Source of the DNA: JBEKIK01 sp963838495 | Lineage (GTDB): Bacteria; Planctomycetota; Planctomycetia; Pirellulales; Thermoguttaceae | DNA: 64,000 nucleotides | NCBI GenBank assembly: GCA_963838495.1 | Contig: CAWIRC010000001.1 | Location: forward strand, 2,790,001-2,854,000 | Direction: 5' to 3' | Shown here: piece by piece, positions 10,931-20,014 of the stretch | Numbering within the stretch: the stretch's first letter is position 1 | Layout: each line of letters begins with the position of its first letter | Position numbers and translations under genes: made by a program | Notes under the pieces: model-generated | What the model saw: only the letters and a program-made list of their open reading frames with translations | Databases searched by the model: none | Told to the model about the DNA's origin: nothing

Positions 10931-11884
10931 TTAAATTCCCAATTGGTCAAAATCTTTAATCCTATGTTCCCAGACCCAGTCAATTCCGTCTTGTGCTTCA
11001 TATCCAAGGTAGCCGCCATCAAAGTAGCCGCACAAAAATACCACGTAACAAACGTCCTTACCGAAGGTGTCCTTAAGCTGACTCATCTTCTTGGCTTCCT
11101 CTTTCCGCCTCTTGTTTGTGTTTGTAAAATCCCCCGCCGATTTGGCTTCCACAAGAATTGGTAACTTATTCGGGCGGAGTATTTTGGGCTGGATCATTGC
11201 ATCAATTGAAACTTTTACCTTGTGTTCGCTTATTCCGGTCGGTATGCTGTAATGAAATGTGTAAGTTCCCGGTTGCATGGAAGCAACCTGATCGCCAGGC
11301 GGATGCCGTTCTTCTTTGTATCCTTTCCCGCGTAAATACTTGCCTATCATTGAAAGCTGACGCCTTTCTTGAGCATTTCTTATAATAGGATTTGCATCGG
11401 CCCCCGTAAGCCTGTCGGCAACAATTGTGGAAGCCCGATAGACTTCTTTCTTAACCGGAGTTCTCTTATCGGATATCCAGGTTAGAATGTCCGGATCAAG
11501 AAGCTTTGCAATTACCGTTACGATCCTTTTAAGGTGCTGCCCAACCTCATCCCTATGCATGTGGACTGGCACCTTTCCTTTTTCTAGAACCTTGACAAAT
11601 GGTTTGCTCGAAGCGGCAAGTCCCACTAAGCGGTCTACAGCAATTGGCGGGCAACAAGCCATACGTAAAGTTCGGAGTATATGAGGTTTGGTTCGTAGCA
11701 GTTTTTCGGATAGATCTATGAAAAAATTACTATCTACAATCGCTCGTTCGACCTCCGCGGTAACAACTTTACGTGTTTCCCTGAATGCTTTAGGTGCGAA
11801 TTTCATGAACCATCGATTATAATAGTCCACCGAGGTTTCGGTGTCTTGTTTCCATAGGTGCGGTTTATCGAGATTTATCGCCAT
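10931..11884 (-). CDS. XamI-family type II restriction endonuclease
   Basis: 317 residues starting MAINLDKPHLWK at ATG 11884, with CGGAG about 10 bases upstream; a longer in-frame start at 11950 lacks this support. It resembles the XamI restriction family along its length: DYYNRWFMKFAPKAFRETR, CCPPIAVDRLVGLA, RASTIVADRLTGADANPIIRNAQE, then the conserved core PILVEAKSAGDFTNTNKRRKEE, where EAK is the likely PD-(D/E)xK catalytic part, and FLCGYFDGGYLGYEAQDGIDWVWEHRI. It would cut unmethylated DNA. It is the first gene of the restriction-modification pair, 19 bases downstream of the ntrC-type regulator. AT-rich base use differs from both flanking housekeeping genes. The restriction enzyme precedes its methyltransferase, so expression timing probably needs control not visible here. 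Confidence 0.88.
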   Translation of the reverse strand: MAINLDKPHLWKQDTETSVDYYNRWFMKFAPKAFRETRKVVTAEVERAIVDSNFFIDLSEKLLRTKPHILRTLRMACCPPIAVDRLVGLAASSKPFVKVLEKGKVPVHMHRDEVGQHLKRIVTVIAKLLDPDILTWISDKRTPVKKEVYRASTIVADRLTGADANPIIRNAQERRQLSMIGKYLRGKGYKEERHPPGDQVASMQPGTYTFHYSIPTGISEHKVKVSIDAMIQPKILRPNKLPILVEAKSAGDFTNTNKRRKEEAKKMSQLKDTFGKDVCYVVFLCGYFDGGYLGYEAQDGIDWVWEHRIKDFDQLGI

Positions 11885-11903
11885 TTTTTTTATATCTCCG
11901 ATA

Positions 11904-13303
11904 TTACAAATTATATTCCTTGATTTTCCGATACAGCGTTCTTTCCCCAATCCCCAGCATTTTCGAGGCTTCTTCGCGGTTGCCGCCGGCGAGGCGTAGG
12001 GTTTCGGTTATGAAAAGTTTCTCGATTTCATTTAGCGGCTTGCCTACCAAATGGGAGAGTGAATCCGTCGATGTTTCGCCGGGGTGGTCTGTTGGGCCGG
12101 CGAGCTCCTCGGGCAGGTCGTCGGCGTCCAAAAGGCCGTCGTAATCCACGACCACCATGCTCTCGACCACGTTGCGCAACTGGCGGACATTGCCCGGCCA
12201 ATCGTAGGTCATTAGCCTGCGCCGGGCGGCGGGCGAAACGCCGCGGATTTGCTTGCCGTGCTCGGACGCGAACTGCTTGATGAAATAATCGATGAGGATG
12301 GGAATATCCTGGCTCCGCTGCTTGAGCGTGGGCAGGCGGATGGTGACCACCTTGAGGCGATGGTACAGGTCGCTGCGAAAAGTGCCTTTTTCGATGGCGT
12401 CTTCCAGGTTACTGTTGGTGGCCGAAAGGATGCGGACATTGACCTTGATCGGATCGTTCGATCCCACGCGGGTGATCTCGCCGTTTTCCAAAACCCGGAG
12501 GAGTTTGATTTGCGTTGGCAGGGGCATGTCGCCCACCTCGTCGAGGAACATGGTGCCGCCGTGCGCGTATTCGAACTTGCCCACCCGGTCGGTCGAGGCA
12601 TCGGTGAACGCCCCTTTGACGTGCCCGAACAGTTCACTTTCCAGAATATTTTCGCTTAAAGCCGCGCAGTTGAGGGCCACGAAGGGCTTGTTTTTCCTGG
12701 GGCTGTTCTGGTGGATGGCCTGGGCCACGAGTTCCTTGCCTGTGCCGGTTTCGCCCTGGATGAGCACGCTGGCGTTGGTCGGTGCGATGCGTTTTAAGCG
12801 TTCGATGACGTCGCGCATTTGCGGGCTGTCGCCCACCACGCCCTCGAAGCCGAATTTTTCGTCCAGCCGGCACTAAGTTCGATATTCGTGCGCCGCAGCC
12901 GGGCGCTTTCGGCGGCCTTTTCGGTGTTGGCCCTAAGCTGGGCAAGATCCAGGGGTTTGAGCAGGTAATTGAAGGCCCCTTTGCGCATGGCCTCGACCGC
13001 CGAAGGGACGGTGCCGTGCCCGGTCATGAAGATCACCTCGGCGTCGGGCTGTTCGTCCTTGGCCCGCTCCAGGATGCCCAGGCCGTCGATATCGCTCATC
13101 ACCAGGTCGGTAATGATCACGTCGAAGGGTGATTCTCCGATCAGCCGCGCCCCTTCCGCGCCGGAGCTGGCCACGCGACAGTGAAAGCCCACCCGATCCA
13201 GGCTTTCGGCCACGGTTTCGGCGTGGCTGAGGTCGTTGTCGATAATCAACACCTCGGCCGGTGGGCCGGGTTGGTCGTTGTTGTTTTTTGTTGTATCTTT
13301 CAT
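11904..13303 (-). CDS. NtrC-type sigma-54 response regulator (frameshift near 12865)
   Basis: Residues about 16-130 form a receiver domain with phospho-acceptor Asp in DVIITDLVMSDIDG and the KPLDL switch Lys. Next comes the AAA+ sigma-54 activator domain: Walker A GETGTGKE, the sigma-54 contact loop ELFGHVKGAFTDA, Walker B GGTMFLDEVGDMP, and DWPGNVRQLRNVVE. A Fis-type helix-turn-helix closes the protein (EASKMLGIGERTLYRKIKEYN). The gene would activate sigma-54 promoters on phosphorylation. The receiver and AAA+ parts are in different frames, with one indel near 12865 where RRLDEKFGFEG should read through. It heads the operon with the restriction system and mutL. Its kinase is not adjacent; the NtrB-like kinase at 48147-48893 is one candidate, by inference only. 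Confidence 0.88.
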
Positions 13304-13582
13304 GCCAGCGATAATACCTCAAAGGGCATTTTTGGGCCAGAACCCCCTAAACCGGGGCCCATGTTGCGGTTGATGGAAAATACTCGATCCGGGCCCCGAT
13401 TCGCATCCTACAAACCAAAGGACTATATTAAAATTAGGAATAATTTCCCGGCAATATTCATCGCAGGGGGCGTACCGACGTACATTTTCATACATCATAC
13501 TGATAAAGAGCAGATGTCAACAAATCCAGTTCTTCCAGTGCTTTCCATTCTCCCCGGAAACAAGCGCTTAAGGGAACATTAG

Positions 13583-15283
13583 ATGAACGGAAGACTCAAA
13601 GCATGGGCCTGCAAAAAGGCGGTCGCCGCTTTTTTAGCGACTTCATGTGTTCTGCTTCCAGGCGGCTGGAATGGATTGTCTGCCGAAGAACCGCCGGCCA
13701 AGCGTCCTTGGTCTGCCGTGGATGAACTGCCCGCGATCTCCAAGGAAATCCAACAACTTGTCAAAGGTTTAGGGTACACGGACAATACGGACATCGACCT
13801 GGTGCAGATTATCAGCCGCTGGGATTACGCGGGATGGAAGCAGTCGCTCGGCCAGACAAGCCAGGACCTTCAACAGAAAAAGATCACTGCCGAGCAGGCG
13901 GCCCAGGACGAGGAAAAGGTCTTAAAAGCGCTTTATAATTCCATAAAAAAAGAGTTTGATCCCGCGGCCGAGGATTCGGAATATTATTATCTGTCCAAAG
14001 TTGTCAACAACAAAACGGCCCAATATCTGGGTTATTGCCAATTGTTATACGTGTTTGGCAATTCCCTGGGGTTGACGGTCAAAGTGGCCGATGTCCTGGA
14101 GCCTGCCGGCGAACCGTTGCCCGCCGGCGAAGAACACGCGGCCTGCCTGGTCGAGTTAAGCGGAGGCAAGACCATTATCGCCGATCTGACTCAAGACGGC
14201 CCGAGCAAGCCGTTCGTGTTCCGAGAGCAGTACGGCGCGGCGGGCAACTACTGGGAGCTAAAGCAAAAAGAAAATCCCCTGAAAATACCCCGCAGAATTC
14301 AGATTTTAGACCGCAACGGTATTCTTGCAGACATCTACAACAGCCTGGGAAACGACTATGCCAAAGCCAAAAAACACTCCGACGCCCTTTCCTATTTCTC
14401 CAAAGCCATCGAACTTTGTCCAAAACTGGCAAAAGCCTATAGCAGCCGGGGCATCATGTTCTTAAATATGGGCCAGCGCACAAAAGCCGCATCCGACATG
14501 GATAAAGCCATTGAACTCGATCCAAAAGATGCGGAAGCCTATTTCAACCGGGGGGCGCTATACTCCGGTTTGAATCAAGAAGCAAAAGCCCTTGCCGACC
14601 TTGCCAAAGCCCTGGAACTTAAACCCATTTTTCCGGCGGCATATAAAAGGCGGGGAATTATATACATGAGATCGGGCCGGCATCCGGAAGCCATATCCGA
14701 CTTTGCCAAAGCTGTAGAATTGAATCCCAAGGATGCGGAGGCTTACTTCTTTCTCGGGATGGCATATAACAAATCCGATAAAAGCGACAAAGCCGCCTCG
14801 TGCTTTACAAAAGCCATAGACCTGAATCCGACATACACCGAAGCCTATAATATGAGGGGAATCGAATACGCCAAATCAAAAAAATATACCGATGCCATGT
14901 CCGATTTCATCAAGGCCGCCGAAATCAATCCCAATTACGTTGACGCCTATTACAATCGGGCAGTTGCGTACGGCCAATTGGGACAATACAAACTGGCCGC
15001 TAAATACTTTTCCAAGGTTATAGAGCTCAACTCGAAGAATTTCGCAGCGTATGATGCCCGAGGAGCAGCCTACATGCATTTGGGCAAATATGAAGAAGCC
15101 AAATCCGACTTCAACAAAGTCATTCAACTTCAACCTAAATATGCACAGGCGTATTTAAACAGGGCAATTGTCAATGCACATTTAAAGAAAAATGAGGACG
15201 CAAAAAGGGACCTGCAAAAGGCGGGTGAATTGGACCCGTCCTTGAAAGAAGAAATAAAAAATATCTCAGACGAGATGAAATAA
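13583..15283 (+). CDS. secreted TPR protein with transglutaminase-like N-terminal domain
   Basis: A 566-residue protein with a signal peptide (residues 1-33, core AVAAFLATSCVLLPGG). Residues about 120-215 resemble a transglutaminase-like fold, with a Cys in LGYCQLLY, a His in GEEHAACLVE and an Asp in TIIADLTQ as the possible triad. From about residue 250 there are eight to nine 34-residue TPR units of the type AYxxRGxxYxxxGxYxxAxxDFxKAIELNPK. It probably works as a periplasmic scaffold; partners are unknown. Four bases separate its stop from the PII gene start, so the two are co-transcribed. Whether the triad is active is uncertain. Confidence 0.8.
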   Translation: MNGRLKAWACKKAVAAFLATSCVLLPGGWNGLSAEEPPAKRPWSAVDELPAISKEIQQLVKGLGYTDNTDIDLVQIISRWDYAGWKQSLGQTSQDLQQKKITAEQAAQDEEKVLKALYNSIKKEFDPAAEDSEYYYLSKVVNNKTAQYLGYCQLLYVFGNSLGLTVKVADVLEPAGEPLPAGEEHAACLVELSGGKTIIADLTQDGPSKPFVFREQYGAAGNYWELKQKENPLKIPRRIQILDRNGILADIYNSLGNDYAKAKKHSDALSYFSKAIELCPKLAKAYSSRGIMFLNMGQRTKAASDMDKAIELDPKDAEAYFNRGALYSGLNQEAKALADLAKALELKPIFPAAYKRRGIIYMRSGRHPEAISDFAKAVELNPKDAEAYFFLGMAYNKSDKSDKAASCFTKAIDLNPTYTEAYNMRGIEYAKSKKYTDAMSDFIKAAEINPNYVDAYYNRAVAYGQLGQYKLAAKYFSKVIELNSKNFAAYDARGAAYMHLGKYEEAKSDFNKVIQLQPKYAQAYLNRAIVNAHLKKNEDAKRDLQKAGELDPSLKEEIKNISDEMK

Positions 15284-15287
15284 AACC

Positions 15288-15608
15288 GTGAAACAAATCA
15301 TCGCAGTTGTAAAACCGTTTCTCGTGGAAAAAGTGCTCCATGCGCTCAAATACGCGCCCCTTGAGGCCTGCGAGGTGTCCGAGGTGAAAGGCTACTCCCG
15401 GCAAAAAAGCTATCTCGACGAATACCGCGGTAGCGAATACTCCAACGCCTATCTGCCGAAGGTGGAAATTACGCTCTGGGTCGAGGACCTGCGGGTAGAC
15501 GAAGTCCTCCACACCATTGTGGAAGCCGCCCGCACCGGACGCATGGGCGACGGCAAAATTTTCGTCCTCCCCGCCGTGCAAGGCGGCGCGTGGCATAGTG
15601 ATGAATAA
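15288..15608 (+). CDS. PII-family nitrogen regulatory protein
   Basis: A 106-residue PII signal protein starting at GTG. The T-loop region is recognisable: VKGYSRQKSYLDEYRGSEY, with the Tyr of RGSEY at the position that is uridylylated in GlnB proteins, followed by LPKVEITLWV. The C-terminal nucleotide-binding segment is RTGRMGDGKIFVLP. PII trimers sense 2-oxoglutarate and ATP/ADP and control ammonium uptake and glutamine synthetase modification. The neighbouring glnE (convergent, minus strand) encodes the enzyme PII classically controls, which supports the call. It is shorter than many GlnB proteins after the last motif. No glnD or amtB is visible. Confidence 0.9.
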   Translation: MKQIIAVVKPFLVEKVLHALKYAPLEACEVSEVKGYSRQKSYLDEYRGSEYSNAYLPKVEITLWVEDLRVDEVLHTIVEAARTGRMGDGKIFVLPAVQGGAWHSDE

Positions 15609-15981
15609 TCGATGCCGAAGCCGGGTTTCGCATATCTGGACTTTCTACACGCAATCTTACTCCTGAACCTTAAAACCCGGATGCCTCGTAACAATAGCAG
15701 GCCTTGTCTCGGGGAGCCGGTCTACCGTTCGAGCTGGCGTTCATGGACAAGATGAAGTCAAGCGTCCGACACGCCCGTCTTTTGGTACCGCCCAGATGGC
15801 GGCAAGATATACCGGGCCATCTATGCCGATCTCTCGGCTCGCGAGACCGATTCGCCACCCGTCGCCCCCAATATCCAGCCCGTTTCCGCCCCATCCGGTC
15901 CGAAGAAATAGTCCGGCCTCCGAATGGATACCGGAAGTTAATTTTTCGCGGAATTAATAGAGTCTGGACAAGCAATATTTT
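15609..15981. other. 373-bp spacer with possible 3' gene remnant (plus strand)
   Basis: Between the PII gene and glnE no complete gene is seen. A plus-strand reading around 15704-15911 gives LPFELAFMDKMKSS and, after a frame change near 15765, DTPVFWYRPDGGKIYRAIY, then a stop at 15911. This looks like the tail of a protein, perhaps a decayed gene, but I do not recognise the family. The remainder holds an imperfect inverted repeat (CCGGGTTT near 15620 and AAACCCGG near 15673). Confidence 0.3.
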
Positions 15982-18900
15982 TCATTCCGCCTTCTGCATT
16001 TTTTTCCCCGCTTCCTCGAATATCCGCTCGAAGCGCTGGCGGATTTGCCGGGCGGCGTTTTCAAAATCCAGCATCAAGCCCTCGCTGCCGGGATAGTGCA
16101 GCAGGTGGGCCAGCTTGGCCAGCTCGGTGGGATCTTGGGGGAGTTTGTCCCTGGCGGTGGAATTCATCAAGCGCAGCCGGCCTTCGATGGTTCTAAGCAG
16201 CCGGTAGCCGGCGTCGAACAGTTCGTAATCATCCGCCGAGATCAGACCGGCGGAATACAACGCTTTAAGCGCGGCCAGGGTGTTCGGTTCGCGGATTTTG
16301 GGATTGTCCAGCCCGTTTTGAAGTTGGATCATTTGCACGAGGAATTCGATATCCACGATTCCGCCGGCTCCGCGCTTCAAATCTCCGGCCGAGGCCGTCT
16401 CTTCCAGCGCCTGCGCATATTGCGGATTTCCTCGGCGTCTTTGCGCCTCCAGCGCCGGCCGAAGGCCGCCTTCTCGAGCGCGGCCTTGGCCAGGCGCTCG
16501 CGCGCGGGGACCCGTAAACCACGCGGGCCTTGCATAATGCCTGACGTTCCCAGAGCTGACCGCCGCCCGCCAGAAAATACCGCACGAATTCCTTGAAGGA
16601 GGTGGTCAGTGCCCCGCTTTTTCCCGTGGGCCTGAGCCGGGCATCGACCTCGTACAACCGCCCCAGCGAACTCAGTTGGCTGGTGGTCTTGATGATCCGC
16701 TGCCCGAGTTCGCTGAAAAAGTGTTGATTAGTGGTGGTCTGCCGGACGGGCTGATCCGGCCGGGGCGCCGTAGTGCCCTCGGCCTCGTATAAAAACACGA
16801 TGTCCAGATCGCTGTGGTAGTTCATTTCCCCGCCGCCGAATTTGCCCATCCCCAAAATCACCCAATCGCAGGGCTTGCCCGCGCCGGCCGGCGCCGATCC
16901 GCGGCGTGCCGAACCGCCCGGCCAATCGCTCGTACTCGCGCCGGGCGATTTGCTTCAAGCAAGCCTGGGCGATGTCGCTCAGCGCGCCGGTGACGGCCTG
17001 CACGTCTTCCTTGCCCAGAATATCGCGCACGCCCACGCAAAGCTGCTGGTCGTTCTTGAAGCTGTGCAGGATGGGATCGATGTCTTCGGCCGCGAAGCAC
17101 AGGTAGTCCAGGGTTTTTTCCAGCCACTTCCGGCCGGGCAGCTTATCGAGCACCAGGCTGTCCATCAGCCCGTCGATCATGCCCGGATAGGTAGTGAGAA
17201 TTCCCGATAGATAAGGACTGTAGGCGCACAGTTCCACGTATAAAGTCAGGCTGGGCGGATTGAAACTGAACAGTTCCCACAGCACGCCCTTGCCGCCCAG
17301 CGAATCGCTGACCGTGCCCAGGTTGACGAGCGTGGAATCGGGATCGGCCGTGGCCGCGATGGCCGCCAGCAGTTGCGGGGCGATGGCCGCTAGAAAATGC
17401 CGGCAACGCCGCGTGGATAAAAAACGGCTCTTTTCCTGGGCCAGGGCCATCAGGTTGCGATACGCCGCTTTTACGTCGCGGAAGGGATATTTTCCCAAAA
17501 CCTCATGGATCCGCTCCACGGGCGGATCGGGATCGAGCACCAGGTCCACCTCGGCAGCTGTAGCACCATCCTCGGAAAAGGCGTCGTGCAGCAGGTGATC
17601 CAATATCCTGCGGTTCAGTTCCGTCTTGTCGCAGTAGTCGGCCATGAACCCTTCCAGCGCAGGTCTATCCGCGCTGTCGGTATAATCCATGCGCAAGGCC
17701 AGCTTGCGCAACTCCGCCTCGTCCTGGGGCAAAAGATGCGTCTGCAAATCCAGCATGATCTGCAAGCGGTGCTCCACCTTCCGCAAAAAACTGTAGTTTT
17801 CCTCCAGCAACGACCGCTCCAGGTTCGTCAGGCAACCGACATGTTCGAGTTGGGCCAGGGCTTCGAGCGTGTTGCCCGTGCGCACCTCGGGCAGGCTGCC
17901 GCCATTGAGCAACTGCAAAAACTGGATCACGAACTCCACATCGCGGATGCCGCCCCGCCCGGTTTTTACATCCCGCTCGTCGGAACCGGCGTGATGGGTT
18001 TGCTGCTCGATCCGCCGCTTCAGGGCCTTGATGCCGGCTATGTCCGCCGCTGTCAAATAACGCCGGTAAATCCAGGGCACGAGCCGGTCCAGAAATTCCC
18101 GGCCCAACTCCGGCGAACCGGCGACCGGCCGGGCCTTAATAAACGCCTGCCGTTCCCAGGTCCGCCCGCGCAGATCGTAATAATTAAGCGCGCTTTCCAT
18201 GCCGATCACAATCGGGCCGTGCTCGCCTTCTGGCCGAAGCCGCAAGTCCACCCGGTACGTCCGACCCAGTTCCGTGGGCTCGGTCACCAGCCGCACCATT
18301 TCCCGGGCGAGTAGGTCGAAAAATTCGTTATTGCTGACGGGCCGTTTCCCGTCGGTTTTTCCCTCGAAATCATAAATGAAAATCAGGTCTATGTCGGAGG
18401 AGTAATTCAGTTCCATACCGCCCAGCTTGCCCATGCCCAAGACGATGAACCGCGCGGGCCGGCCGTCCGGTCCCAGGGGCGTGCCGCGCAGGGCCCCGAT
18501 CTTCCGGCCCGCCGCCCTCAAGGCCGCCTCCAAAATCGCGTCGGCCAGGAAGGAAATCTGCTTTGTCACCGTGCCCAGGCTCTGCTCGCGCACGATGTCG
18601 CCGTAGGCGATCCGCAGCGTTTCGCGGCGCTTGAACCGCCTTAGCGCGCTAAGGACCGCCGCCTCGTGCTCCAATGCCGCCACCTCGGCCGTGATGTCGT
18701 CCACCAGCACCTGACGCGCCACCGGCGCCTTCGGTCAAACGCAACAGGTCAAAGCCCTCGGGATCGCTCACCAGAAGATCGCTCAAATGCTGGCTGGTGG
18801 AAAGGATTTGCACGAGCGTGGGCAGGGCCTCCGCATCGCGCTCGAAAAACGTGCCCATCGCCAACGGGCTGCGGGCCGAGTGGATAAACCGCTCCAGGTT

Positions 18901-19110
18901 GTTCAGCGCCATGTCCGGGTCGGCGCACGTCGGCAGATAATCGCGAAGCTGGCGGCATATCACGGCCAACAGGTCGAGCGTAATTCCCGCCTCGGCCATC
19001 GCCAAGATATTCCCGTGCCCGCGCTTCACGTCCGCAAGCCCCAAGCCCCTAAGCCAAGGCTCGGCCGCGTCCGCATGATCCAGGTATTTGCGAAGCGTAA
19101 GAACGTCCAT
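15982..19110 (-). CDS. glnE: glutamine synthetase adenylyltransferase/deadenylase GlnE (about four frameshifts)
   Basis: GlnE adds and removes AMP on glutamine synthetase in response to PII. Both nucleotidyltransferase domains are seen: the N-terminal one with VLGMGKLGGMELNYSSDIDLIF, and the C-terminal one with ILGMGKFGGGEMNYHSDLDIVFLYEAEG; each is followed by an R-L-R-P motif (DLRLRPEGEHG; DARLRPTGKSG) and a GRGGIRDVEF-type or RGAGGIVDIEF segment. The length, about 1040 residues, exceeds the E. coli enzyme slightly. Frame changes fall near 18725, 16885, 16505 and 16412, while the translation on each side is well conserved. I read these as sequence errors, though loss of function cannot be excluded. 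It faces the PII gene across 373 bp. Confidence 0.92.
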
Positions 19111-19195
19111 GGGGAAGGTTTTAGTGATCAGGGTTCAGGGTTCAGAATTCCGGGTTCATGGATTGAATGAATGGTTAATTGGTTGATAGGAAAGT

Positions 19196-19498
19196 TTAGC
19201 CCGGACGCTTGCATCCGGTGAATGCCCAAGGCCGTTTTCTTCCAGCGCCTCGGTCGGATTTTGATGTCGCATTTTGCGATATCAAGTTTGTAACCTCTTG
19301 CTGGGTAAGCAGATACGCAAAATCATCCGGGAACCGTTCACTGTTTCGTGCTACCTGCTCGTTGAGGCGCCTTGTTGTAACTCCATACAGACGGGCAAGG
19401 TCAGAATCAAGCATCACTCGCTGCCCGTGTAACACGTGGACTATTTTCTGGATATAGTTAGCTGCTACCCGGAGATTGGTTGAGCATTTCTTGATCAT
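19196..19498 (-). pseudogene. truncated ORF6N-domain protein
   Basis: About 100 residues starting at ATG 19498. The ORF6N core is present: VHVLHGQRVMLDSDLARLYG, TRRLNEQVARN, SERFPDDFAYLLTQQE. This DNA-binding domain is common in phage antirepressors and mobile elements. The family normally continues past a WAFTEHG motif; here the reading becomes WAFTGCKRPG and stops, so the C-terminal half is lost. The sequence beyond the stop is ordinary spacer. It probably marks an old mobile insertion at the edge of the AT-rich patch. Confidence 0.7.
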
Positions 19499-19578
19499 GT
19501 CTAAAGGATCCAATTCCTGGTTATTACTAGACTTTTAAAAGAAAAAGAAATGCATTTCCTTGTTCATCTTTTTCATCT

Positions 19579-19959
19579 TCATAGGGTTGCTGGTGGCAAA
19601 TATCTTTTTAGTAATTCAAGTATGTTTGTAGTACTACGTTCAAAAGCATCCGCAGTTGCTTTGGACTGCGATTCTTTTTCCGATTTATATTCAGCATGAA
19701 GAGCAAGAGTCTTTATTATGTGCTCCGAAAATTTGCTTCCTAAGAGTTTGCTTTCATATTTTACCATTACAGGTGGAATGCAGGCTTGCTTAAATTTATT
19801 TTCCAATGCTTGATAATTCTCTCTCGAAACGGGCCCGTGGATTGGAATTTCTATGGATTGCCTAACTTCCCATCGGCCATCTTTGGCACGGATAATAATT
19901 AGTTGTGATGGTTCTAACATTGCAATTATCCTTTCCATTTTTTGGATGTTTCTGCCCAT
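19579..19959 (-). CDS. hypothetical protein, 126 residues
   Basis: Not recognised. It is a soluble, charged protein with an N-terminal segment that could form strands (LIIIRAKDGRWEVRQSIEIPI) and a helical, lysine-rich second half. ATG 19959 is the first start; in-frame ATGs at 19938 and 19923 are alternatives. It sits 55 bases downstream of the 481-residue gene on the same strand, and both are AT-rich compared with miaB and glnE, so they are probably one acquired unit. No membrane segment or catalytic motif is seen. Confidence 0.5.
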   Translation of the reverse strand: MGRNIQKMERIIAMLEPSQLIIIRAKDGRWEVRQSIEIPIHGPVSRENYQALENKFKQACIPPVMVKYESKLLGSKFSEHIIKTLALHAEYKSEKESQSKATADAFERSTTNILELLKRYLPPATL

Positions 19960-20014
19960 TAGTCAGATTCTTTCCCAAGATTACTATAAATTTAAGGATT
20001 ACGTAACTTTTGGG

